In this document: piece after piece, positions 53,217 through 64,000 of the stretch
How the letters are laid out: each line of letters opens with the position of its first letter
How positions within the stretch are numbered: the first letter of the stretch is position 1
Assembly: GCA_949987705.1 (NCBI GenBank)
Contig: CATLJY010000126.1
Location: 1-64,000, forward strand
Reading direction: 5' to 3'
Source of the DNA: Thereva unica
Taxonomy: Eukaryota; Arthropoda; Insecta; Diptera; Therevidae
Length of the DNA: 64,000 bases
Notes under the pieces: generated by a model
The model's input: only the letters and a program-made list of their open reading frames with translations
Told to the model about the DNA's origin: nothing
Database searches by the model: none
Translations under genes and position numbers: made by a program

Positions 53217-54660
53217 TTAAGTTCGATAGCTATGCCAACGCCCATACAAAAATGGGCCATGTCCTTTTGCATACACGTTTAGTTTAGATGACAATGCAAT
53301 CTGACCATTTTGTAAAAATATCCAGATGGCGGATCCAAAATGGCGGCCGATTTTTGAAATTGTGCTCCGCGGCCCTCTGACATGGGTATCAAATGAAAGT
53401 ATATGACAGATAGAGCACAATTAGCTATGTGGCGTCATTCCAAATTCAAAATGGCGGCCAACACTAAATTGCGGAAAGCTTATAATAGACTAAAAAGTAG
53501 AAAATATAACCGATCAACTTCCAATTTTGCACACACTCGTAGTTCGGGTGATAATTAATGTGTATGAATGATGAGATGAATAGTTCAGTTAAGGGTGATT
53601 TTTTTTTTTTTTATGTGGTAAATACAAGCTTAGGATTCACCCTTTGTACTACATGTCTGTCATGTCGTTCAAGTCATGGTCAGTGTCTAGTAGTAAGCTT
53701 GATTTGAAGGATAAAGGATCAGTCAGCATGGTCAGTGTCTAGTAGTAAGCTTGATTTGAAGGTTAGGGGTCTGGAGGGTGCGTGAGTAGATGTCGATGAG
53801 CCTTGCGTTTAAACTCTAAGATATTATATGAGTTCGGAAACACCGACTGCGGAAGGGAGTTCCACAATCGAGTTGTTCTATTTATAAACGAACTACTAAA
53901 ACGTAATGTGCGCGAAGAGGAGGGCTGTAGCGTATGCGGGTGAGCCGAGTTGGCTAGTCTTTTGTTGCGGGAAAAAATTTGCCGTGTAGGCATGAGGTTT
54001 CTGATTTCAGTGGAACAGTCGCTATGGTAATAGCGGTAAAATTTGCTAAGGGCTGCTACATTCCTGCGATGGCTTAAAGGGTCGATGGAGGAGCAAAGGG
54101 TGCTATCGCCAATGACGTAATTTAATTGTGTGACGGAATTTTAAATCTAATAGAACCGCCATCATAAAATGGCGGAATACATATAATAAACTAAAAAGTA
54201 GAAAATAAAATAAATGGTTAAAAAATTTTTTTTTAAATAATTCTAAATGTACTGAAAAGTAAAAAATAAAAAATATGTAAAACAAAGCATGAAATTTCAA
54301 TTTTAATGAAAAAGTTAATTAAAAGGATGGCGCATTTTTCATCAAAAAATTTTGTTAGAATTTTCTTGAAAGTGAATTGAGCAAAACAACAAGTTGAAAT
54401 TATTTTTTTTACTACGCCTTATAAATTAATACATAAAATCTTAAATATATTAAAAAACAAACAAAATTAAAAATGATGATTTTATAAAAAAAAATGTAAA
54501 TTTTAATATAAAAGTAATGAAATTAATGAAGCAAAAATTGAGGGTTATTGTAAATCTCAAGCGATTTACAGTTATATTTTCAATTTTCGATGATAAATGC
54601 GCCATTCTTTTAATTAACTTTTTCATTAAAATTGAAATTTCAACGCTTCTGCTTAATTAT
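53217..54660 (-). mobile_element. Palindrome-headed repeat element, copy 3, split by a LINE
   Basis: Reversed relative of copies 1 and 2. 53260-53460 is part of one 269-bp unit, 53461-53595 the spacer start, 54117-54660 the palindrome head (degraded, with a 120-base AT insert near 54380-54520). The middle is replaced by LINE copy C, and about 350 bases of spacer are missing at that point. It is older than copies 1 and 2 by its substitutions. Confidence 0.75.
53595..54116 (-). pseudogene. 5'-truncated LINE (copy C), RT C-terminal end
   Basis: Minus-strand open frame of 76 codons: RQIFSRNKRLANSAHPHTLQ, SSFINRTTRLWNSLPQSVFP and SYNILEFKRKAHRHLL, the same C-terminus as copy B. The poly(A) is the T run at 53602-53614 on the plus strand. 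A duplicated segment in the 3' UTR repeats CATGGTCAGTGTCTAGTAGT at about 53674 and 53729. The 5' end is truncated near 54116. Confidence 0.8.
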
Positions 54661-56012
54661 TGCTTCAATTCAGAGAATAAGCCTTGTCCGGAGCACGTAA
54701 CCCATTCCTTTAACTTTAGAAAGGCTAACTTTGGGGAGCTGTCATCTAAGCTTGCCTCGATCGATTTTAACAGTTTGCTTTCCGCAAATGAGTTGGATGA
54801 CGATGTGGCACTGTTTTATAACGTACTATACGAGGCCCTCGTTTCTTGCGTACCTTATGAGCCCCCAAAAACTGCCCAGTTCTTCTCCACCTTGGTTTAA
54901 TAATGAACTCAGGCATTTAAAAAATCAGAAGAATAGACTTTGGAAAACCTATTTAAAGAGAAAGGACTCTCCTAGTCGCAATTCGTTTATCAATTGCTAT
55001 AACAGATTTCGTTCACTCTTTTTTTACTCTGTATCGTGAACACCTTAGCAGCATGAGTGATAAAGTGTTTACTGATCCTAGGAACTTCTTTAAATTTGTC
55101 AACACTAAGAAAAAAGTTGATAACTACCCTAATACTATGCAGCACACGAACTGGTCTAGTTCTGAGTCACTTGCGATTTGCAACATGTTTGCATCATTCT
55201 TTCATCAATCTTTTTTACCTTCTGACTTTCAGCCTAATGACAATAATTTTCGTCACATTACCCCTAACCGAGAGCCTCATTTTTTACCTCTCTCAATTAC
55301 CCTTGCTGATATCGTGAAACATATTGATGAACTCCCTTTCGACTTCACTTCGGGCCCTGACGGTATTCCACCTGCTGTCCTGAAGTCCTGTGTGGAGGTT
55401 CTCCAGTCTCCACTGAAAACCCTGTTTCAGAAATCCCTGGATAAAGGGTGCTTCCCTACGCTTTGGAAGAATTCGTTTATAATTCCTATTCACAAAAGTG
55501 GTAGCAAAAACGAAATATCGAATTATAGACCAATTGCGAAGTTGTCTGTTATACCGAAGCTTTTCGAATCAATTATCTATTCTGCGATCGCTCCGATCTG
55601 CAAGAGGCTTGTCTTAACGAATCAACATGGTTTTCTTGCAGGTCGTTCCACTACCACCAATCTTCTTGAGTTCACTTCTCATGCTGTCGAGGGCTTCGTT
55701 TCTGGTTGTCAAACTGATTGCGTTTACACTGATTTTAGCAAGGCATTTGACAAGCTCTCCCATTCTATTATAATTCTCAAATTAAGAAGGCTTGGCTTTC
55801 CGCAAGCACTTCTGGTGTGGTTCCAGTCTTACTTAGCTGACCGGACCTACCAAGCTCTTTTTCGAGGATCCAAATCAGTACCCATTGAAGCATTATCCGG
55901 TGTCCCTCAAGGAAGTCATCTGGGCCCTCTTCTCTTCATTTTATCAATTGATGACATTGTTTCCTTGCTAAGGCACTGTAGAATATTGATTTACGCTGAT
56001 GACATCAAGTTT
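54661..56012 (+). pseudogene. Jockey-type LINE RT, part before the SINE
   Basis: About 54680-54900 and 54880-55035 hold the linker (NFRKANFGELSSKLASIDF; then, in another frame, PPWFNNELRHLKNQKNRLW). From 55053 one frame gives SGPDGIPPAVLKSCVEVL, LWKNSFIIPIHKSGSKNEIS, NYRPIAKLSVIPKLFESI, NQHGFLAGRSTTTNLLEF, YTDFSKAFDKLSHSII, LSGVPQGSHLGPLLFILSID and RILIYADDIKF (catalytic YADD). The SINE interrupts right after this motif, and codons after 56012 in the same frame are SINE-derived. The motif style is Jockey-group. Confidence 0.85.
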
Positions 56013-56491
56013 GGGGGCCTCGGTAGCCTAGGGAGTAAGGCGCTTGGCTACTATCCCAGAGGTCCCGGGTTCGAATCCCGGCCAGCCCCACGGTCCTTCG
56101 CCTTTTCCACTTTCCCACCCACGTAACTTTCCTTCTTTCTTCTTCCCTCTTTACATTCCTGATCCCTTCTGTCATAGCCTTCCTTAGCCCTTCCCCGCTC
56201 CACCAAAAAAGCGCATGTCATCGGTTGGTTGATGAGATCCAACTCGTTTCAGGAGGCATAACACTCCAGCGAGTTGTTTCTCGATGCCCCGATGTCAAAG
56301 TCGCGACAGTAATGGTTGGAAGTAGGTGGACTAAAAAATATCGCGGGTAGGTTGTGACAGCTCCTTTCTTCCCCGGCTAGAGCTGCCGTTCGACATTGCA
56401 CTCTATATGAAGAAAATAGATTGTCGACACAGTATAAAGGGCGTTTCCTGTGACTCTAGTCTTTCACATAAAAAAAAAAAAAAAAAAAAAA
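56013..56491 (+). mobile_element. tRNA-derived SINE with poly(A) tail
   Basis: The head (56013-56090) folds like a tRNA: GGGGGCC start matching the GGCCAGCCCC end, an A-box-like TAGCCTAGGG (56024-56033) and a perfect B box GGTTCGAATCC (56068-56078). A unique body of about 380 bases follows, then a 22-base A run (56470-56491). The flanks AAGTT before and after fit a short target duplication, and removing the SINE rejoins the LINE frame just after YADDIK. The internal RNA polymerase III promoter is inferred from the boxes. Confidence 0.85.
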
Positions 56492-57299
56492 GTTATACCG
56501 CCACATTAAGAGTATTGAGGATTGAAAACTTTTGCAAGCTGATCTTGACACCTTTTACTCTTGGTGTACTTATAACAACCTGGTTCTTAATATTAGTAAA
56601 TGTGAAGTCATGACTTTTAGTAGGAGACGTGATCCTATAATTTTTAACTACACCTTTCTTAATGAAGGTGTCCCTCGTGTAAACTTTGTTAAAGATCTCG
56701 GGATTAGATTTGATAGTAAGCTGGATTTTTCCACTCACATCAACTATATCTCTTCTAGAGGTAGTTTAGTCCTGGGTTTTATAAAAAGGTGGTCCAAAGA
56801 ATTTAACAACCCCTTGATTGCTAAATACCTTTATATTTCTCTTGTCAGACCATTACTCGAATATGCGTCCCAGGTTTGGTCTCCTCACTACTCTGTGCAT
56901 GTTAGAACTATTGAATCGGTCCAACGAAGGTTCGTTCGATTCGCACTGAATCATCTTCCTTGGGTAAACCTATTAGTTCTTCCATCTTATGAATCTCGGC
57001 TTAAGTTACTTAACTTAAGCTCTCTTCACAAGCGCCGTGAGGTGGCCGATGTTGCTTTTGTTCATCAGCTCCTTAATGGAAAGGTTGACTCAGGTTTTCT
57101 AGATCACCGTGCATCGTTTAGAGTGAGTCGTTACAATCTAAGAGGACCACCTCTCTTACAAATCAACTCTTCTAATACGAATTACGGCAGGTTCGAACCT
57201 GTCAATCGCATGTTCATTAACGTGAACAACAATATTAATGTGTTTAACGTGAGTATTGGTAAAGATGTCCTTAAAAGGAGTCTTTTTAATCTCACGTGA
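56492..57299 (+). pseudogene. Jockey-type LINE RT, part after the SINE
   Basis: Continues the RT: a decayed start with a stop near 56524, then LQADLDTFYSWCTYNNLVLN, SKCEVMTFSRRRDPI, VNFVKDLGIRFDSKLDFSTH, LGFIKRWSKEF, LYISLVRPLLEYASQVWSPH, ESVQRRFVRFAL and HKRREVADVAFVHQLLNG. The stop at 57297-57299 is the natural C-terminus, judging by length. The frame is open for 255 codons from 56532. Confidence 0.85.
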
Positions 57300-57480
57300 T
57301 TGCTTACATTTTATGTTGTTTGGTGGGTTACATGTTGGATGCCCTTACTTTTTATTTTAATTTATGTTCAATCTCTTTTTAGAGATAGGATTTGTGTTTT
57401 TATTTACTAATTTTTATGTTACTAATATTTCATGTTTGCATGTCTCAGCTGAGCCACGGCAGTTGTAAAAATTTCTCAGC

Positions 57481-57853
57481 CCACCTTTTTCTCCAAAAAT
57501 ACGTGATAAACCAATAATTTTTTTTTTAAAAATTGGAAAGCTTGGACAATTTCCTATAAAAAATGTATAATAACTTTTACGCTAGGGCCTTTACTTTTGA
57601 AGTTGTAAGCAATTTTAATGTTAAAATTTGTCTAATTTGGTGCTTATTTGGTACTTTTCGATAAAGCTCAGACGGAAAAGTGCTAAAGAAGGACGAAATA
57701 CAGACAATTTCAACATTAAAAATGCTTATAACTTCAAAACTGGAGGCCGCAGCGTAAAAGTTATTATACATTATTCATAGGAAATTGTCCAAGCTCTCTA
57801 ATTTAAAAAAAAAATATTGGTTTATCACGTATTTTTTGGAGAAAAAGGTGGTT
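57481..57853. mobile_element. 373-bp foldback/MITE
   Basis: CCACCTTTTTCTCCAAAAAA at the left pairs with the reversed right end (TTTTTTGGAGAAAAAGGTGG). The arms of about 150 bases are imperfect, with AATTTCCTATRAAAAATGTA and TTTACGCT shared. The loop is near 57640-57700. Confidence 0.75.
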
Positions 57854-58294
<441 letters not shown>

Positions 58295-59018
58295 TCTCGT
58301 GTCACAGTGTTTGTTACCGTACTCCTCCGAAACGGGTTGACCAATTTGCATGAAATTTTTGGTGTATATTTGGTAGGTCTGAGAATAGGTCGTAGGCTAT
58401 TTTTTATACCTTTAACCAAAAAAACAGCTGCAAAATCCAAACAAAAATGGTAATTTTAGGAATTTTCACTTCATTTTAGTTTCAATAGCTTCATGGCCTA
58501 CCTATTGTTTGACAAATGTAAAATTGTCATTAAATTGAATCATTACATTTAATGAAAATTTCAAATTTACGCAGCTGTCAAACAATATGTAGGCCATGAC
58601 GCAATTGAAACTAAAATGATCCATGGCGGCCGTCTCAAGAGGGCGGTGTACCACTTTCTTCACAACCACCTCGACATGGGTATCAAATGAAAGGGTATGA
58701 TAAGTAGAATACAATAAGCAATGTAGTAGACAAAATATATCTTTAAATCCATGGCGGCCGTCTAAAGAGGCCGGATTACCACTATCTTCACAATCCCCTC
58801 AACATGGGTATCAAATGAAAGGGTATGATAAGTAGAATACAATAAGCAATGTAGTAGACTCAATATACCGATTCATGGCGGCCGACGCAAGACCCATGTT
58901 CTTTGAGGCATTTCATCTGTGTAAAATTCATATCTCGAAAAATATTAAGTCAATTTATGGTTTTTATTGTTTACTATTGACTTATGGGTGCAGCGTAGGC
59001 GCACCGGGTCCCAGCTAG
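58295..59018 (+). mobile_element. Complete short Helitron, 724 bp
   Basis: Starts TCTCGTGTCACAGTG and ends GGGTGCAGCGTAGGCGCACC, then GGGTCCCAGCTAG, with the hairpin GGTGC...GCACC 11 bases before CTAG. It is preceded by A and followed by T, exactly the A^T insertion rule of Helitrons, inside a TA tract. About 58615-58890 contains two and a half of the 128-bp units (ATGGCGGCCGTCTCAAGAGG, ATGGGTATCAAATGAAAGGG). No Rep/helicase is present, so it is non-autonomous. Confidence 0.85.
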
Positions 59019-59027
59019 TATATATAT

Positions 59028-59910
59028 GGACCAAAGTATATGGGCCGCCATGGACCAAATAATAAATTGAGTATACTATATTGCTTATGGTGTTCTACTT
59101 TTCATGGCCTTTCATTTGATACCCATGTCTCGGTTGTTGTGAAGAAAATGGTAATCCGCCCTCTTGAGATGGACGCCATGAATCTAAAGACATAGTCTAT
59201 GGCATTCTTCTTACAATTCCCTTTCATTTGATACCAATGTCGAGGGGGTAGTGAAGAAAATGATCATCCTCCCTCTTGAGATGACCGCCATGGACCAACG
59301 TGTTCCACTTATCATACCCTTTCATTTGAAATCCATATCGAGGGGTGTGAAGATAATGGTAATCCAACCTCTGGAGATGGCCGCTATGGACCAAACGATA
59401 TATTGAGTATACTATATTGCTTATGTGTTCTACTTATCATACTCTCTCATTTGATACCCATCTCGAAGGGGTTGTGAAGATAATGGTAATCCGCCCGCTT
59501 GAGATGATCGCCATGGACCAAACGATATATTGAGTATACTATATTGCCTATGGTGTTCTACTTATCATACTCTTTCATTTGATATCCATGTCGAAGGTGT
59601 TGTGAAGAAAATGGTAATCCGCATTCTTGAGGTGGCCGCTATGGACCAAGCGACATATTGAGTATACTTTATTGCTTATATTGTTCTACTTATCAGACTC
59701 TTTCATTGGATACCCATTTCGAAGGGGTTGTGAAGAAAATCGTCATCTGCTCTCTTGAGATGACTGCCATGGACCAAACGATATATTGAGTATACTATAT
59801 TGCCTTTGGTGTTCTACTTACCATACCCTTTCATTTGATATCCATGTCGAGGGGTTGTAAAGAAAATGGTAATCCGCCCCCTTGAGATGGCTGCTATGGA
59901 CCAAACGCCT
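59028..59910 (-). repeat. 128-bp tandem repeats, about 7 units, reversed
   Basis: Reverse-strand units of the same family as 2518-3440, with CCTTTCATTTGATACCCATG and GGTAATCCGCCCTCTTGAGA as anchors. The sequence is more diverged than in the 48-51 kb array. Confidence 0.9.
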
Positions 59911-60045
59911 GCTTTTCTGTTGAAATTTGTTTGCTATAAACCTCACGGAGCCCGGGTCTTTCCAACGAATGCAAAACCGTAGAAATCGGATCGTGCGTTC
60001 TGGAATTCTAGCGTCCGGAAGGAAAACCCCACTTATTTTTATATG

Positions 60046-60575
60046 TGAAGAGCGATATTCCAAAACGTACTTTTTGTTTAATTTTAATATTGTATTGCTT
60101 TCCAATCTATGACGTAGTAGTTATGCATTCACATAAACATTTATCACAAATCATACTCATTCCGATGTATAATGGGTCATACAAATGAATTTTCCATCAA
60201 TTTCAATAGCTAGTATTCATATTGAATTTTTTAATGTTTTTTTATATTAAAAATAAAGATTTGAAAAATACTATTCTTTCTTTTGCTGGGCTGAGCTTTC
60301 TGAGGACTGAAAACATTTACCATAGTATCATAATTAATTTTACTATGAAATTTTATTTCAAAATGTACTAAGTAATTGACTTAGTACATTATGAAAATGT
60401 ACCACCATAAATAAAACCATTTTTTTCATATAAAATGTAGCAAATTTATTTATATTTTTAGAAATAATAGTTTCTTTTATCGGTTTTTTGAGAAAGGTTT
60501 GAGAAGTGATATTCAGTTTTTTTTATTTCCCACTAATTACATCATAAGAACTTAGCACGTTTTGGAATATCGCTC

Positions 60576-60580
<5 letters not shown>
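60046..60580. mobile_element. 535-bp MITE with 22-bp inverted ends
   Basis: TGAAGAGCGATATTCCAAAA (from 60046) is repeated in reverse complement at 60559-60580. The flanks are TATAT-rich, so a TA or longer duplication cannot be resolved. It has no coding capacity. A short internal palindrome (TGTACTAAGTAATTGACTTAGTACA) lies near 60367. Confidence 0.65.

Positions 60581-60649
<69 letters not shown>
60581..60649. repeat. (TA)n microsatellite
   Basis: TA run left of the Tigger element; it resumes at 62852-62871, so the element sits inside it. Confidence 0.95.
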
Positions 60650-60652
<3 letters not shown>

Positions 60653-62851
60653 TAGAGTCGCAGAAAACGCAACCCAATTGGTCCAGAGGTAATTGCGTTT
60701 TCCGAAAAGTTGCGTTTTCTGGAATAATTTGTAAAATCAATAAAAACAGGTGTTTTGATGAATACATACGTTTAAATTTTATTCATAATAAGTACATAAT
60801 ATCTTTCATATTTGATTGGCGAATATGTAGTTCCATAACATAACATATTTCATTTATTTATTTTTAACCACAGCCTTCAACAAAAATTAAGGAATTACTC
60901 GGTTTACATTGGTTTGAAATAACCCATAAGGCTAGTTTGTGTTTTGGGCTTAGCAAAATAATTCTGAACAATCTTTGTACGAAAATTGAGCAAGCTAGCC
61001 AATTCGCCGGTTTCGTTGTTGTTTTCGCACCACTTGATTAAAGTGTTCACACTTTGAATAGCTTCAGTATAATGTATTTTTTCGTTTTCTTTTGCCACCT
61101 CAACATCTGATTCATCGATGTCTTCGATCTCAATAAATTCTTCTTCTTTCTCGATTAAATCGTCATTCCATTCTTCAATATCATTCAAAGTTATATCGGC
61201 GCTCGAACCAATTTTCGACAACAACGATTGGACTTCCTTCATTGAAGCACCGTAAATTTCATGCGATACAACTAATTCTGCCAATGGAATGTCAACTTCC
61301 TTTTCGTATTCCTTATCGTCCCAATTCTTAATTCGTTTCCATGCATTTTGTAATACGGTTTGCGGCAGTTCATCCCACGCTCTTCTCAACATTACTATAG
61401 CATCGCGTATGTTGACAGCCTTCAACAACACATCCACTGGAATTTCATCTTGAGCCACGATGTTGCACAATAGCTTAGTGCGGTAGGCCAGTTTAACCAA
61501 TTTTATTGGATTTTGATCCATAGGTTGTATGACGGCAGTGACATTTGGCGGCAAAAGCATCGCCACAATATTTTCGTCATCACTTTGTAGCAATTCGATC
61601 GGTTTATGTGCAGTACAATTGTCAATCAATAGTATGGCTTTTGGTGGCAAATTGTTCTCAGCCGAAAATTTACGAACCTATGAAATCCAAGCTAATTAAA
61701 ATCACTTTCGAAAATCAATTAAATTTTACCAACCACTAATTGAATAGCGAAGATGTCATCCATGCTGAACGTGAGCTACTGTAAACCACTGGATTCTCAA
61801 ATCCCTTGAAACATCGCGGCTTTGCAGCTTTACCCAGAACCATCGGTGTTACTTTGCTTGAACCATCGGCATTTGAACACAACAGGAATGTGACTCTTTC
61901 TTTTGTAGTTTTTCTTCCTGGTGCTATTTTTTCAGTTGCAGCAACGAATGTCTTATCAGGTAGAAGACGGTAAAAAAGGCCAGATTCGTCGGCATGGTAT
62001 AACTGTGCGTCGATGAGTTTCATGTCGTGTATTTTTGCGCGTAATTTGTGGATGAATGTCGTAATTCCACTGGTATCGCTCGAAAGAATTTCACCACACA
62101 CTTTTAAATTACGAATTCCGTGCCTCTTCTTAAACTTATCCAACCAACCAGCACTAGCGTTGAACGAATCGGGTCTTTTATCTGGGTAGAGTTTCGCAAA
62201 TTCATTTTTCGCTCGGGATTGTAACATCGGCCCTGTCACTGGACAATTTCGCGCCCGTTGATTCAAAAACCAATCGTATATTTTTTCCTCGAGTTCAACA
62301 TATTCGGGTTTGTGCAGTGTCTTTCTTTTCACTTTCTCGAAAGTGTTTGACACTGCGCCTAAAATTTCTTGTCGGTTTTTGTCGATCCGTGAGATTGATG
62401 ATTTGTGCACACAATAACCGATTTTTGTTAACACCACTATCAATTTTTTTCAAAATTTCCACTTTTTGACTCAATTCCAATCTGATTTGTTTTGGTTTTT
62501 TAATTGGCTTTGACATTATAATGGTGATATTTAAAATAACGGCAAGCAAAATAATAGAACTGATTATTTCGAATATTCAATGGAAAGTAAAATGCGAGCA
62601 GCAAACCTATATTTCTCAGTAGATTTCTTAGAAAACACGATTAAGAAAATAACGGGTCGTAAACGGCTACTTTGTTTATTTGCCTTTTCACAAAAATAGC
62701 AAAACGACTGAAGAAAAATACATCAGAACCAAAAAGCCCCCAAAAAAGCAACTAAAAGTTGCGTTTTTAGAGAAGTGTATTATATCTCAAGTGTCGTTGC
62801 GTTTTCTGGAAGTTGCGTTTTGTGCGAGATGCGTTTTCTGCGACTCTACTG
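60650..62851 (-). mobile_element. Tigger (pogo-type) DNA transposon, 2202 bp
   Basis: Ends CAGTAGAGTCGCAGAAAACG and the exact reverse, each next to TA, the target used by this superfamily. Subterminal GTTGCGTTTTCTGGAA words repeat at both ends. The transposase is on the minus strand (62516-60904) with at least two frame breaks, so it is close to complete but inactive. Confidence 0.9.
60904..62516 (-). pseudogene. Tigger/pogo transposase
   Basis: Starts at the ATG at 62516 with a CENPB-type HTH (SKPIKKPKQIRLELSQKVEI). A frameshift near 62430 follows, then the second HTH (RARNCPVTGPMLQSRAKNEF and GWLDKFKKRHGIRNL). The DDE domain has YHADESGLFYRLLP (first Asp, near 62000), AILLIDNCTAHKP (second Asp, near 61630) and LLPPNVTAVIQPMDQN (third Asp, near 61530), the DDD set of pogo/Tigger. 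A second break lies near 61755. Between about 61733 and 61678 there is either a small intron (GT...AG, 56 bases) or further decay. The acidic tail with EEKEEFIEI-like words ends at 60904 with LMGYFKPM. It would cut and paste its own element. Confidence 0.85.
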
Positions 62852-62871
62852 TATATATATATATATATATA

Positions 62872-63416
62872 CAGGCCCAGGAAGAGGGGGGGGCAAGAGG
62901 GTCGTTTGACATGGGCCTCCGAATTTAGGGGGCCTCAATAATATGTAGCAAGACCATAGCTTATAGATGACAATCAAATAAGAGTTCTTTGAAATGAATT
63001 AGCCGATTTAAGTATAATTGATCGATTGAATGTGTCAGTGAGAAAATTTTCAATTGCGAGGAGGATTTAACAAATCATTTTTAATATCGCAATACAATTC
63101 AAAATATTTTAATATCTTTTCCTGAACAATTGAGTCAATTAGCTCGAAACCCAATTAAATTGTGAAAAGAGCCTGGGACTGACTGCCAAATTTTCTTGGA
63201 AAAGCAATAAAAACGTGAAAAGGTCCTAGATTTTCGGCCAAATTGCGCGAATCATGAAAGATTGGTGTGGTCAGATCAGGAGTTAGTATCGCAAATATGG
63301 AATCGGTTTTGATGGTATTTTACTAATCTAAATTATAATTTGTCTATGACTATACAATACTATTAAAGGTTTCTTTCATAGTTTCAGGTAGGGCAATAAA
63401 AATAGTTCTAAAATAC
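62872..63416. other. No gene recognised; possible DNA-transposon end
   Basis: Starts CAGGCCCAGGAAGAGGGGGG right after TA repeats and has GGGGGCCTC near 62930, a composition seen at some hAT ends. I found no matching inverted end inside the window. The rest is AT-rich. Confidence 0.35.
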
Positions 63417-63510
63417 CAAGACCCTCTTAACTACAGGCCATGAAGTTCTCTCTTGAACTAATGCAACCATATAGCAGAAGTCGGTCCAAAAAATCTGACA
63501 TTTATAGACA
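63417..63510 (+). repeat. Terminal fragment related to the 44549 foldback
   Basis: AAGACCCTCTTAACTACAGG followed by CCATGAAGTT, CTAATGCAACCATA and GTCCAAAAAATCTGACA parallels 44550-44630. Only one end is present; the Tc1-type element begins just after it. Confidence 0.65.
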
Positions 63511-63523
63511 TTTAGAATTTATA

Positions 63524-64000
63524 CAGTGAGCGCAAAAAGTATTCGTACAACCACTAATTATGGATGAAAGTGAAGATATCTTCCCTGTATATAAAGATTC
63601 AATTTTAATTTTTGTAAATGTTGTCTATTAACTCATTAACTAAAGAAATACATAAAAATATCACACAATTTCAAAATTCTTATTATAGTTTATTTAACAA
63701 AAACCAAAATACTAGAAAAATTTAACGCAAAAAGTATTCGTACAACTATCTTTTCGGGGAATTATTCGACACACTTGGTCATTGAATTCTGAAAATTGGC
63801 CGTTAATTTTTTTTTCCAATTACGTGGGGTGGCAGCACAGAAGTGCGAGTAGAGTCAAAATAATCAGTTCTATTAGTTTGTGTGAATTTTATTAGTTAGT
63901 TTTTAAAAAATGGGTAGAAAAGGAAAGGAAGTGTGTGATGAAGTGAAAAAAATGATAATTCATCTTCACAATGACTGTAAGAGTTTAAGTGAGATTTCGA
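63524..64000 (+). mobile_element. Tc1-type transposon, left part, cut by the window edge
   Basis: Starts CAGTGAGCGCAAAAAGTATT after a TA (63522-63523). GCAAAAAGTATTCGTACAAC occurs at 63532 and again at 63727: the paired direct repeats inside a long TIR known from IR/DR-type Tc1 elements. A transposase reading frame begins at 63910. Confidence 0.85.
63910..64000 (+). CDS. Tc1-type transposase, N-terminus (partial)
   Basis: From the ATG at 63910 the frame reads MGRKGKEVCDEVKKMIIHLH and continues NDCKSLSEIS to the edge of the window. This is the start of the first helix-turn-helix of the paired-like DNA-binding domain in Tc1 transposases, which normally bind the direct repeats seen at 63532 and 63727. 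Only 30 codons are visible, with no stop, so whether the gene is intact cannot be judged here. Confidence 0.75.
   Translation, partial: MGRKGKEVCDEVKKMIIHLHNDCKSLSEIS

Larger units (their letters stand above)
54661..57450 (+). mobile_element. Jockey-type LINE, 5'-truncated, split by a SINE
   Basis: Begins within the region between endonuclease and RT and runs to the natural end of the protein at 57299, plus a 3' UTR of uncertain end. Apart from the SINE (56013-56491), one in-frame stop near 56524 and a shift near 54900 and 55040, the coding sequence is well kept. Confidence 0.8.

Noticed and set aside
56013..56090. A functional tRNA gene
   Set aside because: The tRNA-like head is followed by an unrelated body and a poly(A) tail and is inserted in a LINE, so it is a SINE.

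Overview
This 64 kb window is eukaryotic, AT-rich and made almost entirely of transposable elements and their repeats. I found no intact ordinary host gene, no rRNA and no functional tRNA. The mix (BEL/Pao and gypsy LTR elements, RTE-, Jockey- and R1-like LINEs, a tRNA-headed SINE, pogo/Tigger and Tc1 transposons, hAT relics, Helitrons, an Academ-like element and a Maverick/Polinton-like relic) points to an arthropod, most probably an insect. The species cannot be told from the sequence.

Layout. 1-3.6 kb: Helitron ends, TA microsatellites, a 1.28 kb foldback element and a 128-bp tandem repeat tract. 4.5-7.5 kb: relics of an R1/Jockey-type LINE, a hAT transposase and an RTE LINE, then a 137-bp palindrome. 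7.6-13.9 kb: a complete, young BEL/Pao LTR retrotransposon (1120-bp LTRs with about one visible difference, TSD GTACT). Its single 1293-codon ORF keeps Gag and protease but has no reverse transcriptase or integrase; a novel basic, coiled-coil-rich region takes their place. 14.8-15.8 kb: Helitron helicase relic. 16.3-18.8 kb: a palindrome-headed element with a 269-bp tandem array. 20.1-21.2 kb: a near-complete Helitron-like element.

21.46-38.46 kb: one gypsy-type LTR retrotransposon on the minus strand (187-bp LTR, TSD ATTTC, primer-binding site, Gag, protease, RT, RNase H, integrase), stretched to 17 kb by insertions. These are a palindrome/269-bp element in its left LTR, a 7.8 kb Academ-like DNA transposon (738-740 bp TIRs, TSD TTA) in its integrase, itself carrying a LINE, and a 3.3 kb RTE LINE in its RT.

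40.1-41.5 kb: a Helitron fragment and a LINE fragment. 41.7-46.4 kb: a Maverick/Polinton (adintovirus-like) relic with integrase plus chromodomain, packaging ATPase, small conserved virion-type genes and a BIR-domain gene, broken by frameshifts, a stop and an 875-bp foldback insertion. 46.4-53 kb: a hAT relic, inverted repeats and a 3 kb array of 128-bp repeats with higher-order structure. 53.2-57.5 kb: a third palindrome/269-bp element copy, a LINE fragment, and a Jockey-type LINE split by a tRNA-derived SINE. 57.5-60.6 kb: foldback, TA microsatellite, a complete short Helitron, another 128-bp repeat tract and a MITE. 60.65-62.85 kb: a Tigger element with exact TA-flanked ends. 63.5 kb to the edge: the start of a Tc1-type element.

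The open reading frames here do not form a host pathway; each serves, or once served, the movement of its own element. The nesting gives a relative insertion order that can be read from the junctions.
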